DNA of 64,000 bases from Tupaia tana (lineage: Eukaryota > Chordata > Mammalia > Scandentia > Tupaiidae). The notes below the pieces were generated by a model. It was not told the DNA's origin. It ran no database searches and was given only the letters and a program-made list of their open reading frames with translations. Below, piece after piece: positions 10,752 to 22,919 of the stretch; position 1 is the first letter of the stretch, and the number at the start of each line of letters is the position of its first letter. The stretch spans positions 53,030,496 to 53,094,495 of the forward strand of contig JAKSZU010000016.1 in assembly GCA_026018925.1 (NCBI GenBank), given 5' to 3'. The translations under genes and the position numbers were made by a program.

Positions 10752-10930
10752 GGGACCAGCAGGCGACGTGGTGATTAAGGCACTGGATACTCCCACATGG
10801 CTGACGATGGTTCAAGTCCTTGACCTGGGGACTGTTTTTTCACTTTCCCTCTTTCTCTCTCTGTGTCTCTCTCTGGTCAAATTAAAATAAAGTTAATGAA
10901 TAAATAAAATTAAATAAATAACTGTTTGAA
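10752..10930 (+). mobile_element. Family B SINE
   Basis: GGGGACCAGCAGGCGACGTGG head, TCTGGTCAAATTAAAAT tail, flanked by AATTAATTTC-type repeats. Confidence 0.8.
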
Positions 10931-10944
10931 ATTAATTAATTTCT

Positions 10945-11400
10945 GTCTTAAATACAGAGACAAAGAGACAGGCACACCCAACAGGGTCCTCACACTGTGA
11001 TCTACCTCCATTCTTATTTTTGGAGAGCTTTTTGATATAGGGCACGTGTGCTCGCCAGAAACACAGAGAGAGAGAGAGACAGAAAGCAAGAAAGCAAGAA
11101 ATCACCCCCGGGGGAGATGGCTATGCTGCAATCCCTTCTCCTTTCTCCTCTTGGGATCTTGGGCACGCACGCACACGCGCCCGGCATGAGTTTAGGACAC
11201 CGGGTCTGGGACTCAAACTACTGTCAACTACATGGGAGCCCAGCAACATAGCCATTACACTAACTGCTGGTCCCTGATCTACCTCCATTCTGAGGTAGCC
11301 CAGACGGGTTCATCTGTGTACCTTGCAAGCTCTTTCTCATGTGAATCCAGTTGGGCTAACAATGCGCCACCATCTGGCCTTGTTATAACAATCTCCTGTG
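10945..11400 (-). mobile_element. Family E host split by a young family A SINE
   Basis: The family A copy (11015-11274, minus) carries a perfect 17-bp duplication TGATCTACCTCCATTCT at 10998-11014 and 11275-11291. The host resumes to GCGCCACCATCTGGCC. Confidence 0.8.
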
Positions 11401-11472
11401 ATGTTAGCTGGGGGAGGTCTTAAATCTAAGAATGAACTGCACATATTCTTGCTTTTAAAAATAAAAACTAGG

Positions 11473-11757
11473 TGGGACCAGCAGTTAGCTTAATGGCTAT
11501 GTCGCTGGACTCCCATGTAGTCGACCGCGGTTTGCGTCCTGGACCTGGTGGGTTAAACTCATGCCGGGCGCGTGTGCGTGCGTGCCCAAGATCCCGAGAG
11601 GAGAATGGAGGAGAAGGGATTGCGGCATGGCCATCCCCCCGGGGGCTGATTTCTCACTTTCTGTCTCTCTGTCTCTGTCTGTCTGGCGAGCGCATGCGCC
11701 CTACAGCAAAAAACCTCTTCAAAAACAAATAAACAAACAAACAAAATAAACAAATAG
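11473..11757 (+). mobile_element. Young family A SINE
   Basis: ATAAAAACTAGG duplicated at 11461-11472 and 11758-11769. The tail is an AAAC/AAAT microsatellite. Confidence 0.9.
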
Positions 11758-11769
11758 ATAAAAACTAGG

Positions 11770-12674
11770 AGAGCTGGCAGGTTAAGGACACTGGACACCC
11801 ACGTGACTGACCACAGTTCAAATCTCAGACCTGGCCTTTTGTGTTCTCACTTTCTCTCTCTCTCTCTCACTCTCTCTCAGACTCTGTCCCTCTCTGGTCA
11901 AATTAAAATAAATAAATATATAATTAAAATAAAGTTCAATAAAATAATTTTTAAAAATTAAAATTAAAACTAGGGACCAGCAGGTGACATAGTGGTTAAA
12001 GGCACTGTACTCCCACATGGCTGATCACGGTTGGAGTCCCGGACCTGGTGGCTTGAAACTCAGCCAGGTGCATGCGCATGAATGCCCAAAATCCCAAGAG
12101 GAAAATGGAGAAGGGATTACTGAGTGGCCACCGCCAGTGGGGCACGATTTCTCTTTCCCTCTCATGGTGTCTGTCTCCCCAGTGAGCACACATACCCTAT
12201 AGTAAAATCCTTTAAAAAAAAAATAAACAGGGACCAGCAAATGGCATTATGATTACATCACTGGACTCCCACGTAGTCAACCACAGTTGGAGTCCCAGAT
12301 CTGGCAGCTTAAAACGCCGGGCACATGTGTGTGAATGCCCAAAATCCCAAGAGGAGAATGGAGGAGAAGGGACGGCGGCATGGTTATCTCCCCAGGGGTG
12401 ATTTCTCACTTTCTGTCTCTCTGGCAAGCGCATACGTCCTATAGCAAAACTCTCTAAATAAATAAATAACAACTAAAATAAAAATGCATATTTAAGACAT
12501 ATTTGTTGGGGCCGGCAGGTGGCACGGTGGTTAAGGTGCTGGACTCCCACATGGCTAACTGCGGTCTGAGTCCCAGACCTAGCAGCTTACTTTCTCTCTC
12601 CCTTTCTCACTTCCTCTCTAGTCAAACTGAAAAAAATAACAAATAAAATAAAAATAAATAATTCTTGAAAAAAA
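11770..12674 (+). mobile_element. Same-orientation SINE array: B, A, A, B
   Basis: Copies at about 11770-11970 (B), 11974-12228 (A), 12231-12478 (A) and 12509-12674 (B, with CATATTTGTT at both ends). With the copy before it, five plus-strand SINEs follow head to tail over 1.2 kb as separate insertions. Confidence 0.8.
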
Positions 12675-12716
12675 GGCATATTTGTTAATACATTCTCATA
12701 TTCTGATGACAGTGAT

Positions 12717-13340
12717 TTTTTTAAATAATTATTTTATTTACATTTATTTATTTTAACTTGACCAGAAAGGGACAGAGAAAGTGAGAAAGCAAGCTGCCAG
12801 GTCCAGGACTCGAACCACGGTCAGCCATGTGGGGGTCCAGTGCTTTTAACCACCATGCCACCTGCCAGCCCCCAATACAGTCATTTTTTTTTAAAGAGAG
12901 ACTTTTCTATAGGGTTCTCACCAGAGACACAGACAGAAAGTGAGAAATCACCCCCCCCGAGGGGGGGGGGCATGGTCATGCTGTAATCCCTTCTTCTCTT
13001 GGAATTTTGGGCAGGCACGCACACACAACACACCAGTGTGAGTTTTTAGCTGCCAAGTTGAAGACTCTAACTGTGGTCAGCCATGTGGGAGTCTATACCA
13101 CCTGCTGGCCCCCATAGTGATTATTTTTTAGCTGCCAAAAGGTACATGCGTAAGGAGTTGGGGATTGCTCCCCAGCAGGGTTTCATCATTTCTTTTCTTT
13201 TTCTTCCATGTCTTCAACCCACCAGGATCCCAAGCACGTACATTAACATATGCTGGGGCTGGGATTTGAACAGTTGGCCATATGAGATCTGGCTCCTTAT
13301 GCATACATAGCTCTTAACTACTGAGCTATGGGGTCAGGCC
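12717..13340 (-). mobile_element. Minus-strand array: B, A, C
   Basis: About 12717-12874 (B), 12886-13112 (A, whose palindrome has become CCCCCCCCGAGGGGGGGGGG) and 13125-13340 (old C with GAGATCTGGCTCC). Confidence 0.75.
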
Positions 13341-13810
13341 AGTGATTTTTTTAAATGTAGCCAGATAATATTAGAATATTAACAAGCCTTTAAAACTTTA
13401 AATACTTAGTAATTCTCTCTATATTCTTATTTTACTTATGTTCCCCCAGTGTAAACTGATAAATGAAAAATAAAACAAATCTAGCCTGTTGTGATAGTGC
13501 CCCTATGGAAGCCATTCTGTTACTTCCTTTTCTCTGTATATAGGTTTTTATGACTTTTAGTGATTGGATTTACATAACTTTGTATGGAAGTCTGTCTCCT
13601 GGTTTTTACTGGTATTCTATTTTGTTTAATCACTTAGATAGTATTATCACCCTGATGAGAAAAATGAACTTAATGCCTGGATTCTGACAGGTCTGGAGAA
13701 AGATCTGCAGCAAGTGAAGGTGCTTACAATATTGGTTACAACTACTCTTTTGGATTATCTCTGGATTTGTCCGTTTGCCTTTTTACTGATCATAACTCCA
13801 GAAAATCAAA
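13341..13810. other. BAZ1B intron 1, no recognised element
   Basis: AT-rich unique sequence with a plain TTTTACTTATG-type composition. I see no exon, ORF or SINE in it. Confidence 0.6.
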
Positions 13811-13823
13811 AATCTCCAATATT

Positions 13824-14065
13824 GGGACCAGTAGTTAGCGTAATGGCTATGTCGCTGGACTCCCATGTAGTCGACCATGGTTCGCGTCCCGGACCCGGTG
13901 GCTTAAAACTCACGCCGGGCGCATGCGCGTGCATGCCCAGGATCCCGAGAGGAGAATGAAGGAGAAGGGACTGTGGCATGGCCATCCCCCCTGGGGGGTG
14001 ATTTCTCGCTTTCTGTCTGTCTGGCAAGCGCAAGCACCCTATAGCAAAAACCTCTAAAAAAAAAG
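13824..14065 (+). mobile_element. Young family A SINE
   Basis: Perfect 13-bp duplication AATCTCCAATATT at 13811-13823 and 14066-14078. Confidence 0.94.
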
Positions 14066-14091
14066 AATCTCCAATATTAGAAGTGCATATT

Positions 14092-14697
14092 GGGGACCAG
14101 CAGGTGGCATGGTAGTTAAGGGTACTGGATTCTCACATGGCCAACCACAGTTTGAGTCCGAGACCTGGCGGCTTGCTTTCTCACTTTCCCTCTCTCTATC
14201 TCGCTCTCACACTCTCGCTCTGTCCTTCCCTGGCCAAATTAAAATAGATAAATAAACACAGTTAGATAAAATAATTCTTTTAAAAAAATGAATATTGGAA
14301 CTAGCCAGTGGCATAGGGGTTAAGGCATCTGGAATGTATGGCTCTAGTCCTTGACCCAATGGCTTGGGAAAAAACACAGGGCACATGTGTATGCGTGTGC
14401 CCCAAATCCTCAGAGAATGGATAAGGAACATGGCACCGGCAGGTGGCATGGTGGTTAAGGGCACTGGACTCCCACATGGCCAACCACAGTTCAAGTCCAG
14501 AACCTGGTGGCATGCCTTCTTACTTTCCCTCTCTCTTGCTCTGTCCCTCTCTGGTCAAATTAAAATAAATAAATAAATAAAGTTAAATAATTCTTTAAAA
14601 AAAAAAAAAAGGAGGGGGGACTAAGACATGGTCATCCCCAGGAGCGTGCTCTTTCACTCTGTTTCTGGAGAGTGCATTTGCCCTATAACAAATTTTA
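14092..14697 (+). mobile_element. Family B SINE, then a C host split by a second B
   Basis: B at 14092-14290. The next element starts at 14297 and is interrupted at GGAACATGG by a B copy (about 14434-14613), resuming with GGACTAAGACATGGTCATCC to 14697. Confidence 0.75.
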
Positions 14698-14810
14698 AAA
14701 ATGAGTAAGTTTTCAAGAAAACAAAGAATACTTGTCTAGTTGTGAGGTAATACTAAGTAAGAGCTGTTTAAATACTTATATTTCAACCACTGTAAAAGTG
14801 TCACTTGAAA

Positions 14811-15068
14811 GGACCAAGAGATGGCATAATGGTTGTCACTGGACTCCCATGTAGTCAACCACAGTTCAAGCCCCAGACCTTGCAGTAGTTCAAGTCCTGG
14901 ACGTGGCAGCTTAAAACTCATGCCAGCCACATGTGCGTGCATGTCTAAAATCCATAGAGAACAGACTGTGGCATGGCCATCCCCCTTGGGGGGTGACTTC
15001 TCACTTTGTCTCTCTGTCTCTCTGGAGAACAAATGCACCCTATGGCAAAAATTTCTTGAGAGAAAAAA
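14811..15068 (+). mobile_element. Family A SINE with an internal head duplication
   Basis: The B-box segment is repeated (CAGTTCAAGCCCCAGACC, then AGTTCAAGTCCTGGACG about 40 nt later). TGTCACTTG-type repeats flank it. Confidence 0.75.
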
Positions 15069-15400
15069 ATGTCACTTGGAAAACACAAGAACTGGCAACT
15101 AGTTGTAGTAACGGTTTATTTTCTTACATAGCATCTGTTGCTGTTACTTAAAAGTAAATTAGTTACTTTCCATTTAAATTTGAGTGTGGCTTGCTGATAG
15201 ATAATTCAATTTAGATAGTGTGGAAAGTTGCCACAGAACTTAATACCTATAATGTTCTCTTCCATCTCCCTCAAGAAGACTGACTGCACAGTTAGTATGC
15301 GACCTTTGTGGATTTATTATTGGAGACAACATATAGAATAAATGTTATATCAAAAGTATTTTTTGGACTCTACACGTTTCTTTTGGACTTTATACAATTC
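15069..15400. other. BAZ1B intron 1, unique sequence
   Basis: No SINE, exon-like signal or repeat recognised. Confidence 0.55.
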
Positions 15401-15404
15401 TTTC

Positions 15405-15685
15405 TCTCTTTTTTTGCTGCTGGAGGGCATGTGTACTTACCAAAGAGAGAAAGAAACAGGAAAAAGACAAAATACCCCTCCATGGAGAATACTCATGCCA
15501 CAACCCTTTCTCCTCTTTGTGGGATTTTGGGCAGGCAAGAACATATGCACAGGCACCCAGTGCTTCTCAAGCCACAGGAGCTAAAATGTAAACCATGCAG
15601 TTGGCCATTGTGAGATCCAATTGCCTTAACCACCAGGCCATCAAGCAGGCCTGAATCTTTCTTGCCATAGGGTGTGTGGGGCTTG

Positions 15686-15718
<33 letters not shown>

Positions 15719-16622
15719 AGTAGGGAAAGTAAGACATCACTTCCCAGGGGTGTGGCCACACCTTATTCCCTTCTCCATTCTCCTCCGGGGATTTTGGGTA
15801 TGCATACACACACACACAGAGTAATTTTCAAGTCATCAGGTCCAGGACTCGAACCAACCAACCATGTGGGAATCTAGAACCTTAACCACCACATCACCCA
15901 TTGGCCCCTATTTCTTGTCATTTTTTATTTTTTTTATAAAAAATTATTTTATATTTATTTACCTATTTATTTTAATTTGACCAGAGAGTGACAGAGTGAG
16001 GAGGGTGAGGGGAAGTGAGAAAGCAAGCCACCAGGTCTGAGATTCGAATTGCAGTCAGCAATGTGGGAATCCAGCCCCTCAACCACCATGCCACCTAGTG
16101 GCCCCTAACATTTTTTTTCCTTTTTTGAGAGATTTTTGCTCTAGGATGTGTGCACCCACTGGAGAGAGAGAGAGAGACATAAAGTGAGAAATCACCCCCC
16201 CCCCCCCCCGGGGAAATGGCCACACCACAATTCTTTCTCCTCTCCTCCACTCTCTCCTCTCAGGATTTTGGGCACGCGGATGCGCGCGCCTGGCTTGAGT
16301 TTTAAACTGCCAGGTCTGGTACTTAAACCATAGTCAACTACGTAGAAGTCCAGTGACATAACCGTCACGTCATCTGCAGGTCCCAGTTTTTCTTTTTTGA
16401 GAGATCTTCTGCTATAGGGCACACACACTTGACAGAGAGAGAGAAAGCAAGAAATCTCTTCCCCCTCCCAGGGGTGATGGCCATACCATAATCCCTTCTC
16501 CATTCTCCTCTCAGCATTTTGGGCATACACACACACCCAGTGTGAGTTTGAAGCCGCTGGGTCCAGGACTTGAACAGCAGTGGGAGTTCAGTGCCTTAAC
16601 CATTACGCCATCTGCTGGCCTC
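15405..16622 (-). mobile_element. Array of five minus-strand SINEs (C, A/C, B, A, A)
   Basis: Copies at about 15405-15652, 15655-15907 (with an internal (GA)n), 15918-16107 (B), 16118-16384 and 16388-16622. The fourth shows its palindrome expanded to C12 followed by GGGG. Confidence 0.8.
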
Positions 16623-16650
16623 TAAAACTGTATTAAAAAGAAAAAAAGGG

Positions 16651-17035
16651 AGAGGCCAACTGAAGGCACGGTGGTTAAGGCAGCTGGACCCTACACGGTT
16701 GACTGCAAGGTTCAAGTCCCAGACCCAGTAGCTTGAGAAACATGCGAAGTACATGTGCATTTGTGCCCAAAATCCCTAGAAAGAATGAAGGGGGCCAGCA
16801 GATGGTGTAATGGTTATGTCACTGGACTCCCTAGTAGACCATGGTTCGAGTCCCAGACCTGGGAGCTTAAAACTCACTCCAGGCACATGTGTGTGCATGC
16901 CCAAAATCCTGAGAGGAGAACGGAGGAGAAGGGATTGCAGTGTGGCCATCCACCCCAGGGGGTGCTTTCTCTCTCATTCTCTCTCTCTCTCCCTTGCAAA
17001 AGTGCCCACAGCAAATTTTTAAAAGTTAAAAAAAA
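16651..17035 (+). mobile_element. 3'-truncated C fragment followed by a family A SINE
   Basis: The C piece (16651-16790) stops at AGAAAGAATGAAG, where the family A copy (about 16791-17035) begins. The rest of the C host does not resume afterwards. Confidence 0.7.
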
Positions 17036-17202
17036 TTGTTGTAATGTTTTTACCTTTTCATCCATTTTTTAATGTGGCTCATATTGTATTATTGGAAAAC
17101 ACTGTAAACCTAAGTTATATATCTCAGAATAAATGCTCTCTCACAAAACTAAATGGAAAACTTTGACTACAACTTAGTTTCAAAAGTTAAAACTGAAATT
17201 AC

Positions 17203-17792
17203 TGGGGCCAGCAGGTGGTGTGGTGGTTAAGGTGCTGGACTCCCACATGGTCAAACGTGGTTAGAGGCACAGACCTGGTGGCTTGCATTCTTTCTCTCTC
17301 TCGCACATGTGCCCAAACTCCAGGGTCCATAATTTGAACTGTGGGTGGCCATGTGAGATCTGGCTCCCGGCACACAGCACTTAACCATGTTAACTCTATT
17401 ATGGGCTTGCAGAGTTACATAAAAGTACCTATTAGAGAGGGCCAGCAGGTGGCAGAATTCCATACAAAGCATTCATATCCCAAATCCTGATAAGCAACGG
17501 AAATGGAGAGAAAAGGATTGTGGAAGGCCCATATCCCATTGGAGGGTAGGCTCTCTCCCTTTTTCTCTGGTGAGCACACTGACCCTCAGGTAATTAAAAA
17601 TAAAATGAGGACCGGCAGGTGGCATGGTGACTAAGGGTGCTGAACTCCCACATGGCAGACCGAGGTTCAAGTCCTGACCTTTGTGGCTTGCTTTCTCACT
17701 TTCTCTCTCTTTCTCTTACTCTGTCCCTTTCTGGTCAAATTAAAGTTAAAAAAATAACTCTAAACAAACAAACAAATGTGAAAAGAAAAAAA
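17203..17792. repeat. SINE fragments: B, C(-), A-like, B
   Basis: B head (17203-17305, +), C head region (17306-17400, -), shortened A-like copy (17438-17605, +) and complete B (17608-17792, +). Confidence 0.65.
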
Positions 17793-17820
17793 AAATAATA
17801 TGATAAAAAGTGTATGTAAG

Positions 17821-18255
17821 GTCTGGCAAATAGTGTGATTAAAAGCACTGGACTCTGAGAACCAGCAGTTAGTGCAGTGGCTGTGTCGCTGGACTCCCAC
17901 GTAGTCGACTGCGGTTCGAGTCCCGGACCTGGTGGCTTAAAACTCATGCCGGGCGTGTGTGTATGTGCCCAAGATCCCGAGAGGAGAATGGAGGAGAAGG
18001 GACTGCGGCGTGACCATCCCCCCTGGGGGGTGATTTCTCGCTTTCTGTCTCTATGTCTCTGTCTGTCTGGCGAGCGCACGCGCCCTATAGCAAAATCCTC
18101 TCCAAAAAAAAAAAAAGCACTGCACTCCCACGGTTCAAGTCCTAGACCTGGTAGCTTGCTTTCTCACTTTCCCTCTTTCTCTCTCTCACTCTGCCCTTCT
18201 CTCGTCGAATTAAAATAAATAAATTAAGTTAAATTAAATAATTATTTTTAAAAAA
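17821..18255 (+). mobile_element. Family B SINE split by a young family A SINE
   Basis: The B head breaks at AAAAGCACTGGACTC (17841-17855) and resumes after AAAAGCACTGCACTC (18113-18127). The A copy is 17856-18112 and close to consensus. This orders the insertions directly: A after B. Confidence 0.9.
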
Positions 18256-18640
18256 AAGTTTATGTAACTGTATTCCGGTTATTACTTTGACTTATACTAA
18301 GAGAAAGCAAGGGGGAAAAATGAAAAGAGGAAAAAGCCCATTAACTGATATTGAGTCAGCTGTCTCTAAATCCTGTTTGGGATTTTAGGTTACCAAAATA
18401 AGTCATTCACTCTCAAATAACCACTCAGAGCAAATGCCAATTGACGTTTTTATGTTCCAGCAACTGCTGCACATATAATTGCAGACAAAATGTCAAAGCA
18501 ATTCTCAAAAGGTTGTATAAGCTATAAATGATAAGATATTTTCAAATCCTAGACTATCTCATTATGCATCTACTTTTTTTTAAGTTCAAGATCTACCTCC
18601 ATACACAATATGCTACTGCTTTGTTCTCTTTAGCCCTGTC
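18256..18640. other. BAZ1B intron 1, unique sequence
   Basis: AT-rich; no repeat or coding signal recognised. Confidence 0.55.
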
Positions 18641-18649
18641 AGGATAGTT

Positions 18650-18911
18650 TGTTTTTCTTTTCTTTCTTTCTTTTTTTTTTGGAGGGGCTTTTGTTATAGG
18701 GCACGTGTGCTCAACAGACAGAGAGAAAGAAAGCAAGAAATCACCCCCCAGGGGGGATGGCCGCAATCCCTTCTCCTCCATTCTCCTCTTGGGATCTTGG
18801 GCACGCACGCACACGCACCCGGCATAAGTTTAAGCCATCAGGTCCGGGACTCAAACCACAGTCAACTACATGGGAGTCCAGCAACATAGCCATTACGCCA
18901 ACTGCTGGTCC
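18650..18911 (-). mobile_element. Family A SINE
   Basis: Close to consensus, flanked by CAGGATAGTTT / CAGGACAGTTT (about 18638 and 18912). Confidence 0.88.
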
Positions 18912-19052
18912 CAGGACAGTTTCTTTTAATAAAGTACTTGACTGCCTGAAAGGAAAGTAGCCCAGAAAAGTATGGAAGTCAAAAAGGTTTAACTGTAACC
19001 CTAAGAATTCTAAGTGAAAATTTGACAAATAGAGCCAAATCAAGATTTGCTG

Positions 19053-19547
19053 GGATAACCAGTGGCAATGTGGATTAAGGTAGCTGGATCCCACACAGTT
19101 TACTGCATGGTTTGATCCTGGACCAGGTAGCTTCAAAAATCACACTGCATGGAACAGTAGGTGGCATAGTGGTTGTGGTGCTGAACTCCCACATGGCCAA
19201 CTGTTGTTCAAATCCCAGACCTGGTGGCTTGAAACTAATGCCAGGTGCATGTGCATGCGTACCAAAAATCCTGAAAGGAGAATGAAGAAGGGACTGTGGC
19301 GTGGCCACCCCGGGGGGGGGGGGGGGGGGGGGCTCCTCACTTTCCATATCTGTGTCTCTGGCAAGCACTTGTGCCCTACATGAAAAATCTAGTGAGGGGA
19401 AAAAAAATCACGGTGCACCCATGTGCATTCGGGCCCAAAATCCTGAGGAGACTCGAGAAGGGATTATGGCTTGGCCACTGCCAGTAGGGATTCCTTTCTC
19501 ACTACCTCCCCAACCTGTGCTCACAACCTATAGCAAAATTTTTTGTA
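19053..19547 (+). mobile_element. Family C SINE split by family A; contains a long G run
   Basis: The C host breaks at AAAAATCACACTGCA (19135-19149) and resumes at AAAAATCACGGTGCA (19403-19417). The A insert (19150-19402) has its palindrome replaced by CCCC followed by about 22 G (19310-19332). Confidence 0.88.
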
Positions 19548-19743
19548 AAAATTTGCTTTTTATCCTATTTTCTCTTTGGACCAAACTGTCATTACATTAA
19601 AACAACTCTAATCCAACATAATTTGTTAAAGCTGTCAAACTATAAAAATCAAGATCAACATAGAGAGCTTAGTATTGCAACTATACAATAAACCATCTTG
19701 CAGCTACAACTTAACTCCGTCTGTATCTACCCAACTCAAATCC

Positions 19744-20707
19744 TTTTTTTTTTTGGGGGGGGGGGGATATTTTAGTGTTAGGGTGAGTGTACTCTCCAGG
19801 GAGAGAGAGAGAGACAGTGAAAGAAAAAGTGAGAAATCATTCCCTCGGGGGGCCGGCAGGTAGCATAGTGGTTTAAGAGTGCTGGACTCCCACATGGCCT
19901 ACCTCGGTTCAAGTCCTGGACATGGTGGCTTGCTTTCTCACTTTCTCTCTCTCGCTCTATCCCTCACTGGTCAAACTGAAATAAATAAATAAATTTAAAT
20001 AAAAATAATTCTTTTTTTTTTTTTTTTTTGAGAGGTTTTTGCTACAGGGCGCATACACTCACCAGAAAGACAGAGAGAAACCGAGAGAAATCACCCCCCC
20101 AGAAGAGATGGCCACACTGCAATCCCTTCTCCTCCATTCTCCTCTCGGGATCTTGGGCACGCACGCATGCACGCACATCCAGTGTGAGTTTAAGCCACCA
20201 GGTTCAGGACTTGAAACATGGTCGACTACATGGGAGTTCAGCAACATGGCCATTATACCAACTGCTGGTCCCAGATAAAATAATTCTTAAAAAAAAAAAA
20301 TAAAAAACAGTAATCTTGGGGACCAGCAGGTGGCATGGTGGTTAAGGCGCTGGACATTCTCACATGGCCAACCATGGTTCAAGTCCTGAACCTGGTGGCT
20401 TGCTTTCTCACTTTCTCTGTGTCTCTCTCTGGTCAAAATAAAATAAGTAAATGAATAAATAAAATTAAAAATATATAAAAAAAAACCACAGTAATCTCTT
20501 AAGAAATCATCCCCCCAGGGAGATGGCCATGCCGTACTCCTTTCTCCTCCACTCTCTTCCTGGAATCTTGGGCATACACGCATACACACACACACACACA
20601 CCCAGAGTGAGTTTCAAGCCACCAGTTCCTGTGTAATTTGAAACTCAAACCACAGTCAGCCATATGGGAGTCCGGCGATGTAACTGCTATGCCATCTGCT
20701 GACCCCC
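19744..20707. mobile_element. Four-element SINE nest
   Basis: The minus-strand A host is at 19744-19850 and resumes at about 20500-20707 (AAGAAATCATCCCCCC). Inside are a plus B (19851 to about 20300) whose tail holds a minus A (about 20011-20273; AAAATAATTCTT on both sides), and a second plus B (about 20318-20478; ACAGTAATCTT-type duplication). Confidence 0.82.
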
Positions 20708-21135
20708 CAACTCAACTCTTAAAATAAGCTCTAGTTACTTTTTCTAGAGATAGACTAAATACATGAATAATAACCCCTCATCATTACACCTCCAAAGTCT
20801 CATATAATGATGTAGCAAAGGTCATGAACTAGTTTCTAAGCTTTAGAAACTAGTTGAAGCAACATGGCAAAAATAATTATAGCAAGTTATTTGTAACTTC
20901 TGTTTCTGCATAAAACCCATATTGACTTACAATCAGTGTATCATCCTATTGTCAAATAATCATGTCAAGAACTTATTCTAATAAAGTTAATGTTTTCGAA
21001 CTGAAATCTAGCTAGATTTAGTTCCTACCTGTAGTTCTTACTAACCTAGAAAGTAATATACCAATACCGGAGATTCAAAACTACAGTACCATCAACATAA
21101 TCGTTAATATATAACACCCAGTCATTAAATGTGTG
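20708..21135. other. BAZ1B intron 1, unique sequence
   Basis: No SINE or exon seen; AT-rich. Confidence 0.55.
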
Positions 21136-21291
21136 CTTTGTGGCCAGTAGGTGGTGTGGTTAAGGCGCTGGACTCCCACATGGCCAACCATGATTTGAGT
21201 CCTAGACCTGATTTGCTTTCTCACTTTCTCTCTCTGGTCAAATTTTAAAAATAATCATAAAATTGAATTATTCTTTAAAAAAAAAAAAAAA
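21136..21291 (+). mobile_element. Family B SINE
   Basis: Compact copy (GGTTAAGGCGCTGGACTCCC) with a short CT tract and A15 tail. Confidence 0.85.
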
Positions 21292-21337
21292 GTGTGTCTT
21301 ATTCACAACTTACATTGCAAGATTAATGAAGATGGAT

Positions 21338-21786
21338 GGGACCAGCAGTTAGCATAATGGCTATGTCGCTGGACTCCCATGTAGTCGACTGCGGTTCAAG
21401 TCCTGAACCTGGTGGCTTAAACTCATGCCAGATATGTGTGCGTGCGTGCCCAAGATCCTGAGAGGAGAATGGAGGAAAAGGGATTGCGGTGTGGCCATCC
21501 CCCCTGGGGGGTGATTTCTTGCTGTCTGTCTCTCTGTCTCTGTCTGTCTGGCGAGCACACACGCCCTATAGCAAAAACCTCTTAAAAAAATAAAATAAAA
21601 AGATTAATGAAGATGGGGGCCAGCAGATGGTGTGTTGGTTAAGGATGCTGGACTCCCACATGGTTGGTCATGGTTCAAATCCCAGACCTGGTGGCTTGCT
21701 TTCTCACTTTCCTGCTCTCTCTCTCTCATTCTGCCCCTTTCTGGTCAAATTAAAATAAATTAATTAAATAAGTTTTTATTAAAAAA
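21338..21786 (+). mobile_element. Family A then family B SINE at one reused target
   Basis: AGATTAATGAAGATGG occurs at 21320-21335 and 21601-21616, and AGATTAATGAAGAC at 21787-21800. The first interval holds an A copy, the second a B copy. Confidence 0.9.
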
Positions 21787-21800
21787 AGATTAATGAAGAC

Positions 21801-22285
21801 ATATAATATACCTTCAAGAACATACTAATCCTGTTTTAAGTCAATAAAATATACAAATTTGCTATAGAGTATACATGCAATCAAAGGTACCTTTTAAGAG
21901 AAAATTGAAGTATCAAATCCCATTAAAAACATAACTGTAAATATAAATTGAGAACTGGGAATAATACTTCAAATGTAGCTGCTACCCAGCCACATATTTG
22001 TTCTCCTCTAAGAAACCACTAATAGCCTAATAAAGAAATATGCCGACCTGCCAACCATACAGTATAACTGTTTAAAACCATCCTCAAAGTGCTTCCACTT
22101 ATAGAAACTCTCAAGGGAGCAATTTTCCCCCAATATATAATACAACTTAAGGACTCCATCATTAAAAGGGTTCTGAATACCAGTGGGGGGGGGGGGGGGC
22201 AGTATGGGAAATAAAAAGTAAAAATGTTTATTAAATACATGCCAATTAAAATGTTTCACGTTTCGGTTTTCAATTGTCATCATTA
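21801..22285. other. BAZ1B intron 1, unique sequence with a G15 run
   Basis: Unique sequence apart from a run of about 15 G at 22184-22199, not part of a recognisable SINE. Confidence 0.55.
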
Positions 22286-22291
22286 AGAAAA

Positions 22292-22533
22292 ACTTTTTTT
22301 AAGAGATATTTTACAGTAAGATGCGTGCACTTACTAGAGAGACAGATAGTGAGAAATCACTCCCCAGAGGGGATGGCCAAGCTGCAATCCCTGGTCTTCC
22401 ATTCTCCTCTTAGGATTTTGGACACACAAGCACTCAGTGTGAGTTTTATGATGCCAGGTCTGGGACTCGAACCATGGTCAACTACATGAGAGTCCAGTGA
22501 CCTAACCATTACACCATCTGTTAGTCCCCAGAA
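22292..22533 (-). mobile_element. Family A SINE
   Basis: Diverged full-length copy; AGAAAAC-type sequence on both flanks. Confidence 0.75.
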
Positions 22534-22724
22534 AACCTCTTCACATATATATTACAATAATATCATTAAATAACAGGAGAAGCTTCTGTTGCCACTCCTA
22601 AATTACCCATCTATGACTATTTTTTACATAGCCCAGTTCCTCTTACAGACTAAGAATTTGTCTCTTCTCTATAACACATTTCTTATCCACCACCAGACCC
22701 AGCCTTAAAAATTTAACACCTGGT

Positions 22725-22900
22725 GGGCCTGCAAGTGGCATGGTGGTTAAGGTGCTGGACTCCCATATGGCCAATTACGGTTGGAGTCCCAGACCTGGTG
22801 ACTTGCTTTCTCGCTTTCCCTTTCTCTCTCTCCCCATCTCTCTCTGTCATCTTTTTAAAAATAGTTAATAAATAGAGTAAGATAAGTAATTCTTTAAAGA
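22725..22900 (+). mobile_element. Family B SINE
   Basis: AAATTTAACACCTGGT (to 22724) and AAAATTAACACCTGGT (22901-22916) flank it. Confidence 0.9.
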
Positions 22901-22919
22901 AAAATTAACACCTGGTCAT

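Noticed and set aside
11473..12674. Regularly spaced repeats suggesting a CRISPR-like or satellite array
   Set aside because: The units are individual SINEs of different families with unequal spacing; the spacers are target DNA and tails.
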